Positions 23,116 to 30,615 are shown, counted from the stretch's first letter. The stretch is DNA of 33,366 nucleotides from Trebonia sp036276115 (GCA_036276115.1 DATBEM010000256.1:1-33366), one strand, 5' to 3'. The notes: generated from the letters alone by a model not told the origin. A program made the numbers and translations.

Positions 23116-23135
23116 ATATAGCCTGACAGCTATAT
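23116..23135. promoter_or_regulatory. Candidate ArsR operator in the divergent promoter
   Basis: ATATAGC (23116-23122) and GCTATAT (23129-23135) are perfect 7-base arms with a 6-base spacer in the only AT-rich patch of the 86-base intergenic region. The size and AT-rich dyad are typical of ArsR/SmtB operators. It would control arsR and the divergent gene together. Confidence 0.65.
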
Positions 23136-23159
23136 AGCCTACGGACGATGGAGGCGACG

Positions 23160-24212
23160 ATGCCGGAACTAGCGCACGACCACGACGACGCGATCCTGGA
23201 CGAGAACCTCGCCCGGCTGGCCCGGACCGGCCCGGAGTACGGCGGGGGGCTGTCCAACCATGGCCCGATGGCGGCCGAGGCCCTGGTCCGGCTGGGCCGG
23301 GCCGACCACGTGGAGGCCTGGGTCAGCGGCTACCTGCCCCGGCTGGACGACGCGCCCCGGCCGGGCGGCCCGGTCACGGGCCACTCCTGGCGCGACGCCC
23401 TCGGGGACGAGCGCCGGGTCGCCGACTGGGAGGCGTTCTTCACCGGCCAGCTGGCGCAGGAGCCGTGGCGGGACGTGCTCGCCCGCTGGTGGCCCCGGCT
23501 CATCCCGGGCCTGGCCGCCGCCGCGACCCACGGCATCATCCGCACCGCGCACGCGGCCCGCGGCCTGGACGGCGACTTCTCTCCCGAGCGGCGGGCCGAG
23601 CTCGCGAAGGGCCTGGCGTACTGGGCGGCGGCCTACTGGGAGGTGCCGGGCGGGCGTCGCCCGGCCGGCGACCGCTCGGCCGGGGCGGCCGTCGACGGCA
23701 TCGGCCGGGGTGCCACCGCGCCCGGGCCGGGGCTGATCACCGACGTGCTGCCGGCTGAGCTAGCGGGCGACGAGCGGTTCCCGGCCGCCGTGGCGGCGCT
23801 GCGGCCGCCGGCCGACATCCAGGCTGGCCTGCTTGACCTGGCGACGACGTTCGCGCGGGCGTTCCTGGTCTACGGGCGGCGGCGCCCGATCGGCCTGCTG
23901 CACGCGGTCACCGCCCCGGTCGCGGCCCGCTCGGTGCTGCCGCTGCTGCCGCCCGAGGTGGCCCGCGACACCCACGACGCCCTGTGGCTGGCGGGGGCCG
24001 CCCTGTACCGGGTCTACGCCTCCGGCGCGACCCCCGAGCCGGTCCCGCCGGCCGCTCCCCTGGCCCCGGCCGACCTGGCCGACAAGGCGGTCCGGTCCGG
24101 CGACGAGCACGCCATCAAGCTGACCGAGGCATGCCTGCGCCTGTACGCCGAGCGCCCCGACCCGGTCCTCCTGCACGCCGCCGCCCGCGCGAGCGACCTG
24201 TTCACCCGCTAG
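23160..24212 (+). CDS. Questin oxidase-like protein
   Basis: A 350-residue protein resembling the questin oxidase family (DUF4243), named for a fungal Baeyer-Villiger-type ring-opening enzyme of anthraquinone metabolism. Visible conserved His-rich segments are GGGLSNHGPMAAEAL, WWPRLIPGLAAAATHGIIRT and AHAARGL, HDALWLAG and DEHAIKLTEACLRLY. No signal peptide or classical Rossmann motif is seen. ATG 23160 is preferred over ATG 23148 because GGAGG (23150-23154) lies five bases upstream of it. Location opposite an ArsR repressor suggests induction by a metalloid, quinone or other thiol-reactive compound. The bacterial substrate is unknown. Confidence 0.75.
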   Translation: MPELAHDHDDAILDENLARLARTGPEYGGGLSNHGPMAAEALVRLGRADHVEAWVSGYLPRLDDAPRPGGPVTGHSWRDALGDERRVADWEAFFTGQLAQEPWRDVLARWWPRLIPGLAAAATHGIIRTAHAARGLDGDFSPERRAELAKGLAYWAAAYWEVPGGRRPAGDRSAGAAVDGIGRGATAPGPGLITDVLPAELAGDERFPAAVAALRPPADIQAGLLDLATTFARAFLVYGRRRPIGLLHAVTAPVAARSVLPLLPPEVARDTHDALWLAGAALYRVYASGATPEPVPPAAPLAPADLADKAVRSGDEHAIKLTEACLRLYAERPDPVLLHAAARASDLFTR

Positions 24213-24261
24213 AGCCGGTCCCGCCGGCCGGGAGCAGCCCGACGCGGCGCCGGGCCGGGGC

Positions 24262-24290
24262 TTGCATTGAACAGACCTGTCTGTTTAAAT
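24262..24290 (+). promoter_or_regulatory. Promoter with embedded TetR-type operator for the SDR operon
   Basis: TTGCAT (24262-24267) and TTAAAT (24285-24290) make a -35/-10 pair with 17-base spacing. The spacer holds the dyad AACAGAC-CT-GTCTGTT (24270-24285), perfect in both 7-base arms. A repressor bound here would block polymerase. A second small dyad, CTGTA-GCCA-TACAG (24296-24309), lies at the predicted start of the transcript. Confidence 0.7.
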
Positions 24291-24332
24291 GATGACTGTA
24301 GCCATACAGGCCGTTCTACCTAGGAAGTCATC

Positions 24333-25082
24333 ATGAGCGAGCAGGACGCCCGGCCGGGCAGCACTACCGAAGAGCGGGTCGCGCTGGTCACCGGGGCCAC
24401 CAGCGGCATCGGGCGGGAGACGGCGCTGCGGCTGGCCGCCGACGGCCTCACCGTCCTCGTGCACGGGCGGGACGCCCAGCGCGGCGCGGCCGTGGTCAAG
24501 GAGATCGAGGCGGCCGGCGGCACCGCCCGGTTCCTGGCCGCCGACCTCACCGACGCGGGCGAGGTCCAGCGGCTGGCGGATGCCGCGGGCGACGTGGACG
24601 TGCTGGTCAACAACGCCGGCTTCTCCTGGTTCGGCCCGACCCCGGACCTGGCGCCCGAGACGTTCGACGAGATGTGGGCGGCCAACGTCCGGTCGGCCTA
24701 CTACCTGACCGCCGCGATCGCGCCCCGGATGGCCGCCCGCGGCAGCGGCGCCATCATCAGCGTGAGCAGCATGGCCGCCCAGGTTGGCCTGGCCGGCGGG
24801 GCCGCCTACGGCGCCACCAAGGCCGCGCTCGCCGCGCTGACCCGCTCCTGGGCGGCCGAGTTCAGCCCGCGCGGCGTCCGCGTCAACGCCATCGCCCCCG
24901 GCCCCGCCTACACCGGCGGGGCGGCGCCGGACCGCATCGCCGCCCTCGGCGACACCACGCTGCTCGGGCGCGCGGCCCAGGCCGCCGAGATCGCTGCCGT
25001 CATCGCGTTCCTCGCCTCACCCGAGGCCAGCTACCTCACTGGTGCCGTCATCGCCGCCGACGGCGGCCGTACTGCCATCTGA
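24333..25082 (+). CDS. Short-chain dehydrogenase/reductase
   Basis: A 249-residue classical SDR. The cofactor loop is TGATSGIG (20-27), with NNAG at 93-96 and the catalytic residues Ser146, Tyr159 and Lys163 in the correct spacing. VRVNAIAPGPAYT and the C-terminal YLTGAVIAADGG complete the family pattern. HGRD after the second strand suggests NADP(H) preference. The substrate is not predictable. AGGAAG (24322-24327) is five bases before the ATG. It is first in a likely operon with the deazaflavin-type oxidoreductase and tetR, under the operator-bearing promoter. Confidence 0.92.
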   Translation: MSEQDARPGSTTEERVALVTGATSGIGRETALRLAADGLTVLVHGRDAQRGAAVVKEIEAAGGTARFLAADLTDAGEVQRLADAAGDVDVLVNNAGFSWFGPTPDLAPETFDEMWAANVRSAYYLTAAIAPRMAARGSGAIISVSSMAAQVGLAGGAAYGATKAALAALTRSWAAEFSPRGVRVNAIAPGPAYTGGAAPDRIAALGDTTLLGRAAQAAEIAAVIAFLASPEASYLTGAVIAADGGRTAI

Positions 25083-25116
25083 GCGCCCTCTCCCCCGCAA
25101 GGAAGGAACGGTTCCC

Positions 25117-25551
25117 ATGCCGGACAGTGAGTACGTCCCCAGCCCCAGCGAGCGGGTCCGCGACCAGGTGGCCGCCTACGAGGCGACCGGCGGCAAGGAG
25201 GGCGGCCTGCTCAACGGGCTGCCGGTGGTCATCTTGACGACGACCGGCGCCACGTCGGGCAGCATCCGCAAGAGCCCGGTCATGCGCGTGGAGTCCGGCG
25301 GCACGTACGCGGCGATCGCGTCCTACGCCGGGAACCCGGCCAACCCGCGGTGGTACTACAACCTGCTCGCCCACCCCGATGCCCGGCTGCAGGACGGCGC
25401 GACCGCCCGCCGGGTCCGCGCCCGGGAGCTGTCGGGGGCCGAGAAGCAGCGCTGGTGGGATATCGCCGACGCGCTTAACCCGGCCTATGCCCGGTACCGC
25501 GCGTCGGCCGGGCGGGACATCCCCATCCTGGCCCTCGAGCCGGTAGAGTAG
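25117..25551 (+). CDS. Deazaflavin (F420)-dependent nitroreductase-family oxidoreductase
   Basis: A 144-residue protein of the Ddn/FDOR family found in actinobacteria, which uses coenzyme F420H2 to reduce quinones, nitro-compounds or unsaturated lactones. The cofactor segment is TTTGATSGSIRKSPVMRVE (about 41-59), followed by YAAIASYAGNPANPRWYYNL and AHPDARL, all characteristic. ATG 25117 has GGAAGG about ten bases upstream; the open frame before it overlaps the SDR end and has no family sequence. With the SDR and TetR it forms a probable xenobiotic or quinone detoxification unit. Confidence 0.9.
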   Translation: MPDSEYVPSPSERVRDQVAAYEATGGKEGGLLNGLPVVILTTTGATSGSIRKSPVMRVESGGTYAAIASYAGNPANPRWYYNLLAHPDARLQDGATARRVRARELSGAEKQRWWDIADALNPAYARYRASAGRDIPILALEPVE

Positions 25552-25564
25552 ACAAGTCAGTCTA
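25549..25564. promoter_or_regulatory. Second TetR-type operator candidate, before tetR
   Basis: TAGAC-AAGTCA-GTCTA is a perfect 5-base dyad spanning the end of the oxidoreductase gene (its TAG stop) and the tetR leader. It also contains AGAC-AA-GTC, which shares the AGAC-NN-GTC core of the site at 24270. This fits autoregulation by the TetR protein. Confidence 0.5.
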
Positions 25565-25572
25565 GGAAGGTG

Positions 25573-26283
25573 ATGGCAGTGCCCCCCCAGCCCCCGCCCG
25601 CCAAGACCCAGCCCCCTACAGCCCAGCCCCCCAAGACCCGGCGCGCGAGGACCCAGCCCGCGAAGGCGGGCACCCGGGCGAGGCCCGGAACCGCCCCGGC
25701 CGGGCCGGCCGCGGGGGCCTCGGCCCGGGAGCGGCTGCTGGCCGCCGCCAACGAGCTGTTCTACGCCGAGGGCGTGCACACGGTCGGGATTGACCGGGTC
25801 ATCGAGAAGGCCGGCGTGGCCAAGGCGTCGCTGTACAACACCTTCGGCAGCAAGGACGAGCTGGTCCGCGCGTACCTGGAGTCCAGGCACGCGCGGACGT
25901 CCGCCCGCATCGCCGGCTACCTGGAGCGCTACGCCACCCCCGGGGAGAAGCTGCTCGGGGTGTTCGAGGCGCAGGGCGAGCTGTTCACCGAGCCCGGGTT
26001 CCACGGCTGCGCCTTCGTCAGCGCGACGTCCGAGGCCCACGGCGAGCAGGTAGGCCAGGCCGCCGACGACTACCGCGCCTGGGTCCGCTCCCTGCTCACC
26101 GGCCTGGCCCGGGAAGCGGGCGCCGCCGACCCGGAGACGCTGGGGCGGCAACTGCACATGATCTACGACGGGGCGAGCCTGTCGGCCCGGATGGACCGCC
26201 CGGCCGCGCCGCCGGCCGGCTCCTCGCCCGCCGCCGCGGCCCGGGCGGCGGCGCGGGCCCTGCTGGACGCCGCCCTCGGCTGA
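25573..26283 (+). CDS. TetR/AcrR-family repressor
   Basis: A 236-residue regulator. Residues about 51-97 are the TetR DNA-binding domain (ARERLLAAANELFYAEGVHT, then IDRVIEKAGVAKASLYNTFG and SKDELV). The ligand domain includes ELFTEPGFHGCAFVSATSEA. A Pro/Lys/Arg-rich N-terminal tail of about 50 residues precedes the DNA-binding domain and is unusual; it may add non-specific DNA contacts. AGGAAG (25564-25569) precedes ATG 25573; GTG 25579 is an alternative with better spacing. Likely represses the SDR-oxidoreductase-tetR operon through the AGAC-NN-GTC sites. Its 3' end overlaps the convergent GNAT gene by 121 bases. Confidence 0.9.
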   Translation: MAVPPQPPPAKTQPPTAQPPKTRRARTQPAKAGTRARPGTAPAGPAAGASARERLLAAANELFYAEGVHTVGIDRVIEKAGVAKASLYNTFGSKDELVRAYLESRHARTSARIAGYLERYATPGEKLLGVFEAQGELFTEPGFHGCAFVSATSEAHGEQVGQAADDYRAWVRSLLTGLAREAGAADPETLGRQLHMIYDGASLSARMDRPAAPPAGSSPAAAARAAARALLDAALG

Positions 26284-27032
26284 CCGCCGTCGGCGAGCCC
26301 GCGCCCCGCCCCGTGGCCCATCGGCCTGGCCGCTCCGGCCAGGCCGGCCGCCAGCCCCCGCCTGGCCAGCTTCCGTAACAGGGCGCGGGCGTAGCGCACC
26401 TCACGGACGCCGCCGAGGCCCATCAGGACGTTAAGCGCGCCGTCGGGCTGCCAGGCCGCCTTCTCGTAGAAGGCGCGGGCGCGGGCGTTGCCGTCCAGGA
26501 CCCACAGGACGGCCCGCTGGTAGGCGCTCGCCGTCAGCCGCTCGACCGCCGCCGCCATCAGCGCCCGGCCGGTGCCGGTCGACCACCAGCCGGGATCGAC
26601 GTACAGGGCGTACAGCTCGCCGGCCTCGCCCGCGGCCCCGGCCGGGGTAAGGCGGTCGGCGCCCCACGGCGGGGGGCTCTTCGGCGCGGGAACGGCCGGC
26701 ACTGAAACTTTCGGCCCGGCCACGGCCGGCCCGGCAGTTTCCGGCGCCGTGCTGGCCGGCTGGCCGGCTGGCCGGCGTTGCATGGTGGGGACGACCCGTT
26801 CTGGCCCGAAACAAGCGTAGCCAACGATGGCGGACGACCCATCGGCCACGGCGACCAGCGTGCGACGCCAGGGATCGGGCCGGGTGACGCCGGTGGCGGC
26901 GTCGGTGGCGGTGGCGGTGGCGCGGTCGATGTAGCGCTGGGCGATCAGCCCGGCGTAGGCGGCGCGCCAGCTGGCGCGGCGCACGGCCTCGATTGCCTCG
27001 GCATCGCTCTCGACACCGTCGCGGACGGCCAT
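26163..27032 (-). CDS. GNAT-family N-acetyltransferase with Pro/Ala-rich insert
   Basis: A 289-residue protein. AVRDGVESDAEAIEAVRRAS and WRAAYAGLIA open the GNAT fold, and VGYACFGPE is the strand before the insert. The acetyl-CoA region follows, with ELYALYVDPGWWSTGTGRAL (about 139-158), then VLWVLDGNARARAFYEKAAW. Between strand and motif (about 83-137) lies a low-complexity insert rich in Pro/Ala/Gly. The frame continues about 70 Ala/Arg-rich residues past the normal fold end, into the tetR gene on the other strand. ATG 27032 (MAVRDG) is preferred to upstream starts because the fold begins there. Substrate unknown. Confidence 0.8.
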   Translation of the reverse strand: MAVRDGVESDAEAIEAVRRASWRAAYAGLIAQRYIDRATATATDAATGVTRPDPWRRTLVAVADGSSAIVGYACFGPERVVPTMQRRPAGQPASTAPETAGPAVAGPKVSVPAVPAPKSPPPWGADRLTPAGAAGEAGELYALYVDPGWWSTGTGRALMAAAVERLTASAYQRAVLWVLDGNARARAFYEKAAWQPDGALNVLMGLGGVREVRYARALLRKLARRGLAAGLAGAARPMGHGAGRGLADGGQPRAASSRARAAARAAAAGEEPAGGAAGRSIRADRLAPS

Positions 27033-27106
27033 CACCCTATGAGGGTAGTCCCGGGTCATGATGTACTTGAGCGGTTTAGTGTTGACCGCCCTTGGTGAAA
27101 GGCAAC

Positions 27107-28495
27107 ATGCGGATGAGCGCACGACAGTTCCCGGACGGCTTCTTGTGGGGCGCGGCGACGGCCGCGTACCAGATCGAGGGAGCAGCCGATGAGGACGGCA
27201 AGGGGCCGTCGATCTGGGACACGTTCAGCCACACGCCGGGCAACGTGTACCACGGCGACACCGGCGACGTCGCCTGTGACAGCTACCACCGCTACCCCGA
27301 GGACGTGGCGCTGCTGAAGCGGCTCGGCGCGGGCGCGTACCGGTTCAGCGTCTCGTGGCCCCGCATCCTGCCCAAGGGCCGGGGCGAGGTCAGCCAGCAG
27401 GGCCTGGACTACTACCGGCGGCTGGCCGACGCGCTGCTGGCCGAGGGGATCGCCCCGGTCGCGACGCTGTACCACTGGGACCTGCCGCAGGCGCTGCAGG
27501 ACGAGTTCGGCGGCTGGGCGGGCCGGGACGTGGCCGAGGCGTTCGCCGAGTACGCCGGCGTCGCCGCCGGGGCGCTGGGCGACCGGGTGAGCCGGTGGAT
27601 CACGCTGAACGAGCCGTGGGTGGCCGCCAACGTCGGCTACCGCTGGGGGCGGCACGCGCCCGGCCTGGAAGACGACGGCGCCGCCGTCGCCGCCAACCAT
27701 CACCTGCTGCTGGCGCACGGCCGCGCGGTCAGCGCGATCCGGGCCGCGTGCCCGAGTCCGGTCGAGGTGGGGATCACCCTCAACCTGGGCCTGCACCGGC
27801 CGGTGACGCCGGAGGCGGCGGCCAAGGCGGACGAGCTGGAGGCACGGCACAACGGCGTCTACCTGGGGCCGCTGTTCGCGGGCGAGTACCCGGAGGGCCT
27901 GGGCGCCGCCTGGTCCCCGGCCGAGGTGCCCGGCCTGGTCCGCGACGGGGACCTCGCGGTGATCGGCGCGCCGCTGGACTTCCTCGGGGTCAACTACTAC
28001 TTCCCGAACTACCTCGCGGTGGCGCCCGCCGACGGCGAGCCGCGGGCCGGCCAGGTGCCGGCCGAGGACGGGTTCGTGAGCGTGCAGCCGGCCGGGATGC
28101 CGGTGACGGCGATGAACTGGCTGGTGGAGCCGACCTCGTTCAGCGAGCTGCTGACCCGGGTCGTCGCCCCGGTGGTGGGCGGGCTGCCGGTCTACATCAC
28201 CGAGAACGGCTCGTCCTGGCACGACTACGTCACCCAGGACGGCGACGTGCTGGACCTGGAGCGGATCTCCTACCTGCACGGGCACCTGGGCGCGGTCCTG
28301 GACGCCATCAACGACGGCGTGAACGTGCGCGGCTACTTCGCCTGGTCGCTGCTGGACAACTTCGAGTGGGCCGAAGGGTACGCCAAGCGGTTCGGGCTGA
28401 CGTTCGTGGACTTCGGGACGCAATCGCGGATCCTCAAGCACAGCGGCGAGTACTTCGCGCGGGTGACGCGGGCCAACGCCCTCACCGGGCCCTGA
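27107..28495 (+). CDS. Beta-glucosidase, glycoside hydrolase family 1
   Basis: A complete 462-residue GH1 enzyme that releases glucose from beta-glucosides. FPDGFLWGAATAAYQIEGA opens the barrel. The acid/base is Glu169 in TLNEPW and the nucleophile Glu366 in YITENG. The substrate-binding LDNFEWAEGYAKRFGL near the end is also typical. There is no signal peptide, so it is cytoplasmic and would act on imported oligosaccharides. GAAAGG (27097-27102) precedes ATG 27107; ATG 27113 is an alternative. The leader contains GCGGT-N9-ACCGC (27071-27089), a weak dyad that might bind a regulator. It could finish degradation of glucan fragments made by GH64/GH30, but no sugar transporter is adjacent. Confidence 0.94.
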   Translation: MRMSARQFPDGFLWGAATAAYQIEGAADEDGKGPSIWDTFSHTPGNVYHGDTGDVACDSYHRYPEDVALLKRLGAGAYRFSVSWPRILPKGRGEVSQQGLDYYRRLADALLAEGIAPVATLYHWDLPQALQDEFGGWAGRDVAEAFAEYAGVAAGALGDRVSRWITLNEPWVAANVGYRWGRHAPGLEDDGAAVAANHHLLLAHGRAVSAIRAACPSPVEVGITLNLGLHRPVTPEAAAKADELEARHNGVYLGPLFAGEYPEGLGAAWSPAEVPGLVRDGDLAVIGAPLDFLGVNYYFPNYLAVAPADGEPRAGQVPAEDGFVSVQPAGMPVTAMNWLVEPTSFSELLTRVVAPVVGGLPVYITENGSSWHDYVTQDGDVLDLERISYLHGHLGAVLDAINDGVNVRGYFAWSLLDNFEWAEGYAKRFGLTFVDFGTQSRILKHSGEYFARVTRANALTGP

Positions 28496-28522
28496 GGACC
28501 GGCCGCCGGCTGGCCGGGCGTG

Positions 28523-28528
28523 TAGCGT
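28523..28528 (+). promoter_or_regulatory. Leaderless-type -10 box for uraD
   Basis: TAGCGT (TANNNT) is followed by seven bases and GTG 28536. No ribosome site is visible. This is the same layout as at 13247 and 30616. Confidence 0.55.
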
Positions 28529-28535
28529 TCCGACC

Positions 28536-29057
28536 GTGCCCAGTGTCCCCGAACGGCAGCGCCCGGTGAACGCCGCCCCGGCCGCGCTGGCCCGGTTCAA
28601 CGCGGCGACGGCCGCCGACGCCCAGGCCGCGCTGCGCGCGTGCTGCGACTCGCCCGCGCTGGCGCGGGCGGTCGCGGCCGGGCGGCCCTATGCCTCGGCC
28701 GACGCCGTGGTGAGCGCCACCGCGGCTGCCTTCGACGCGCTCGGATGGGATGACGTGCTGGCGGCGATGGCCGCTCACCCCCGCATCGGCGACCGGGCGA
28801 GCGGCCCGTCGGCCGCCGAGCAGTCCGGGGTCGGCGACGGCTCCCGGGCCGCCCTGGCCGAAGGGAACGTCGCCTACGAGGAGCGCTTCGGGCACGTCTT
28901 CCTCATCTGCGCGTCCGGGCTGAGCGGGACCGGGATGCTCGCGGCGCTGCGCGAGCGGCTGGGCAACTCCCCGCTGGCCGAGCGGGCCGTTGCCACGGCC
29001 GAACTGCGCAAGATCACCATCCTGCGCGCCCGCAAGCTCCTGACAGGGGGATCATGA
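28536..29057 (+). CDS. uraD: OHCU decarboxylase (ureide pathway)
   Basis: A 173-residue enzyme converting 2-oxo-4-hydroxy-4-carboxy-5-ureidoimidazoline to S-allantoin in urate breakdown. Family motifs are HPRIGD (81-86, catalytic His81), SAAEQSGV (92-99) and YEERFGHVFLICASG (114-128), all intact. The GTG start is supported by the leaderless -10. It is coupled to uraH by an ATGA overlap, so the two successive enzymes downstream of uricase are made together. No uricase or allantoinase gene lies in the window. Confidence 0.93.
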   Translation: MPSVPERQRPVNAAPAALARFNAATAADAQAALRACCDSPALARAVAAGRPYASADAVVSATAAAFDALGWDDVLAAMAAHPRIGDRASGPSAAEQSGVGDGSRAALAEGNVAYEERFGHVFLICASGLSGTGMLAALRERLGNSPLAERAVATAELRKITILRARKLLTGGS

Positions 29058-29473
29058 CCGGATCGCGATCAGGCCCGCCCGGCGCCGGGGACGGCGACCT
29101 CGGCGGCGCGGGCGACCTCGGCCGCCCCGGCCCGGGCGACGCCAGCGTGGTGACGGTCTCGACCCACGTGCTCGACGCGGCGGCCGGCCAGCCGGCCGCC
29201 GGGGTCCGGGTGACGCTGGAGGCACGCGGCCCGGCGAACCTGTGGGGCCCGGCCGGGGACGGCACGACCGACGACGACGGGCGGTTCCGCTTCCCGGCCG
29301 GCCTGGCGCGCGGGGAGTACCGGCTGACGTTCGGGAGCGGGGAGTACTTCGCCGCCCAGGGCGTGGCGACGTTCTACCCGTCGGTCATCGTGACGTTCAT
29401 GACGGCGGCCGGCCACTACCACGTGCCGCTGCTGCTGTCGCCGTTCGCCTACTCCACCTACCGGGGCAGCTAA
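29054..29473 (+). CDS. uraH: 5-hydroxyisourate hydrolase (transthyretin-like)
   Basis: A 139-residue enzyme hydrolysing 5-hydroxyisourate to OHCU, the substrate of UraD. Catalytic residues are in place: His38 in STHVLDA, Arg77 in TDDDGRF, His123 in HYHVPLLLSP, and the invariant C-terminal YRGS (136-139). An N-terminal extension of about 32 Gly/Asp/Pro-rich residues is longer than usual, so a later start is possible, but the ATG at 29054 overlaps the uraD stop. A hairpin follows. Confidence 0.93.
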   Translation: MTGSRSGPPGAGDGDLGGAGDLGRPGPGDASVVTVSTHVLDAAAGQPAAGVRVTLEARGPANLWGPAGDGTTDDDGRFRFPAGLARGEYRLTFGSGEYFAAQGVATFYPSVIVTFMTAAGHYHVPLLLSPFAYSTYRGS

Positions 29474-29478
29474 CACCT

Positions 29479-29506
29479 CAGTGCTGCTCCAACCACAGCA
29501 GCACTG
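29479..29506 (+). terminator. Hairpin after uraD-uraH
   Basis: CAGTGCTGCT (29479-29488) and AGCAGCACTG (29497-29506) make a perfect 10-bp stem with an 8-base loop, five bases after the uraH stop. It separates the ureide genes from the rlo-like region. The rest of the 29474-29581 gap holds nothing else I can identify. Confidence 0.7.
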
Positions 29507-29581
29507 CATGCTGGGCGCAGATTTCGCATGATCGTTACGTGGAGCTACGCGAAGCTGCGAGAAAACCGCCCGGAGAGTGGC

Positions 29582-29871
29582 ATGCTGCTGCGGTTTGAGG
29601 TGGCTAACCACCGGTCAGTCCTGGACCCGGTCGAGCTGTCGATGATCGCGGTTGACGAGGACCGCCCGGCGGCGAGAGGGTTCGAGCGGCTCTCCGAGCG
29701 CGTGCCGACGGAGCGACGACGCTGACCGCGCTCGCCGAATACGGCGGCGACAAGGCGCGTCGCTCCCTCAACCTGGAAAAGGCCTACCTGCAAGGCAGGT
29801 TCGGCGCCGTCCCCGAGCTGGACCGGTACGCCCTGCGCCGCGCTCTCGGCCTGGCGGCGAGCGGCGAGTAA
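29582..29871 (+). pseudogene. RloA-like AAA ATPase remnant with internal deletion
   Basis: Only the two ends of an RloA-type ATP-binding protein remain. The N-terminus MLLRFEVANHRSVLDPVELS followed by MIAVDEDRPAARGF (from ATG 29582) is the typical opening of these SMC-like ATPases. The C-terminus (ADGATTLTALAEYGG, then NLEKAYLQGRFGAVPELD, ending at TAA 29869-29871) is equally typical. The junction is near 29700 and the two parts are in different frames. Walker A, signature and Walker B regions, normally several hundred residues, are missing, so no ATPase can be made. The remnant's stop overlaps the start of the intact RloB gene (TAATG). Confidence 0.75.
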
Positions 29872-30518
29872 TGACCAGCAGACGCGCCCGGGCACCGCAG
29901 CCCCGCCCCCTCAAGCGCAAGGTCGCGATCCGCCGACCCCGCAAGACACTCGTCGTCTTCTGCGAAGGAGAGACGACCGGGCCGCAGTGCCTGCTGGCGC
30001 TCAAGCAGGAACCATTCGTCAAGGACGCCGCCGCGGTAGACATCCGCGTCGAGACTGGCCATGGCGGGGCGGTCCCCCTGACCTTGGTCGCGCTGGCGAC
30101 CGCGGCTCGCGCCAGGTCCGCCGCCGAGGAAGCCGAGATCGACGAGTTCTGGTGCGTGTTCGACGTCGAGTGGCCTCGCAACCATCCGCACCTCCCCGAG
30201 GCAATAGCGCGGGCAAAGGCCAACGGCATCAGGCTGGCGATCTCCAACCCGTGCTTCGAGCCTTGGCTAATCCTCCATTACCGCGACCACGGCAGTTGGC
30301 TGGACAACGACGATGCGGTCAGGCTCCGGCGCCATCTGGACGGCTCCGCGAACAAGAGCCTCGACGCCGCCAGCTACATGCCCCTGATCGAGGACGCCGT
30401 CCGTCGCGCCGTCGCCCTGGACAGGCGCCACGAGCGCAACGGAAGCGAATTCCCCCGCAACAACCCGCATTCCGGAATGCATCACCTCATCGCCTCCGTC
30501 CGCCCTCCAGCTGGCTGA
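29871..30518 (+). CDS. RloB-like protein
   Basis: A 215-residue RloB-family protein, normally encoded right after an RloA ATPase, in restriction-linked and abortive-infection-like loci. Conserved acidic motifs are VVFCEGETTGPQ (28-39, Glu32/Glu34) and FWCVFDVEWPRNHPHLPEAI (93-112, Asp98, Glu100), followed by NPCFEPWLILHYRDH (126-140). The E...DxE arrangement recalls Toprim-like nucleases, but that is inference. ATG 29871 overlaps the remnant's TAA. The protein looks full length although its partner is deleted. Codon use is slightly less GC-extreme than the neighbours, compatible with acquisition. It is followed by about 110 bases leading to the SWIM gene. Confidence 0.85.
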   Translation: MTSRRARAPQPRPLKRKVAIRRPRKTLVVFCEGETTGPQCLLALKQEPFVKDAAAVDIRVETGHGGAVPLTLVALATAARARSAAEEAEIDEFWCVFDVEWPRNHPHLPEAIARAKANGIRLAISNPCFEPWLILHYRDHGSWLDNDDAVRLRRHLDGSANKSLDAASYMPLIEDAVRRAVALDRRHERNGSEFPRNNPHSGMHHLIASVRPPAG

Positions 30519-30615
30519 GCACCGCCCGGGCGACTCGCTTCTTGCTGTTATCCGGGGCGCGCTCTCCGTGGTCCCGGTGGCCCCGGGAGGGCGCTGGAAT
30601 GTCAGTGCGGACGGA

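Noticed and set aside
27056..28600. 514-codon minus-strand open frame opposite the GH1 gene
   Set aside because: It is an antisense shadow with Arg/Val/Gly/His-rich composition and no domain, fully covered by an intact GH1 enzyme.
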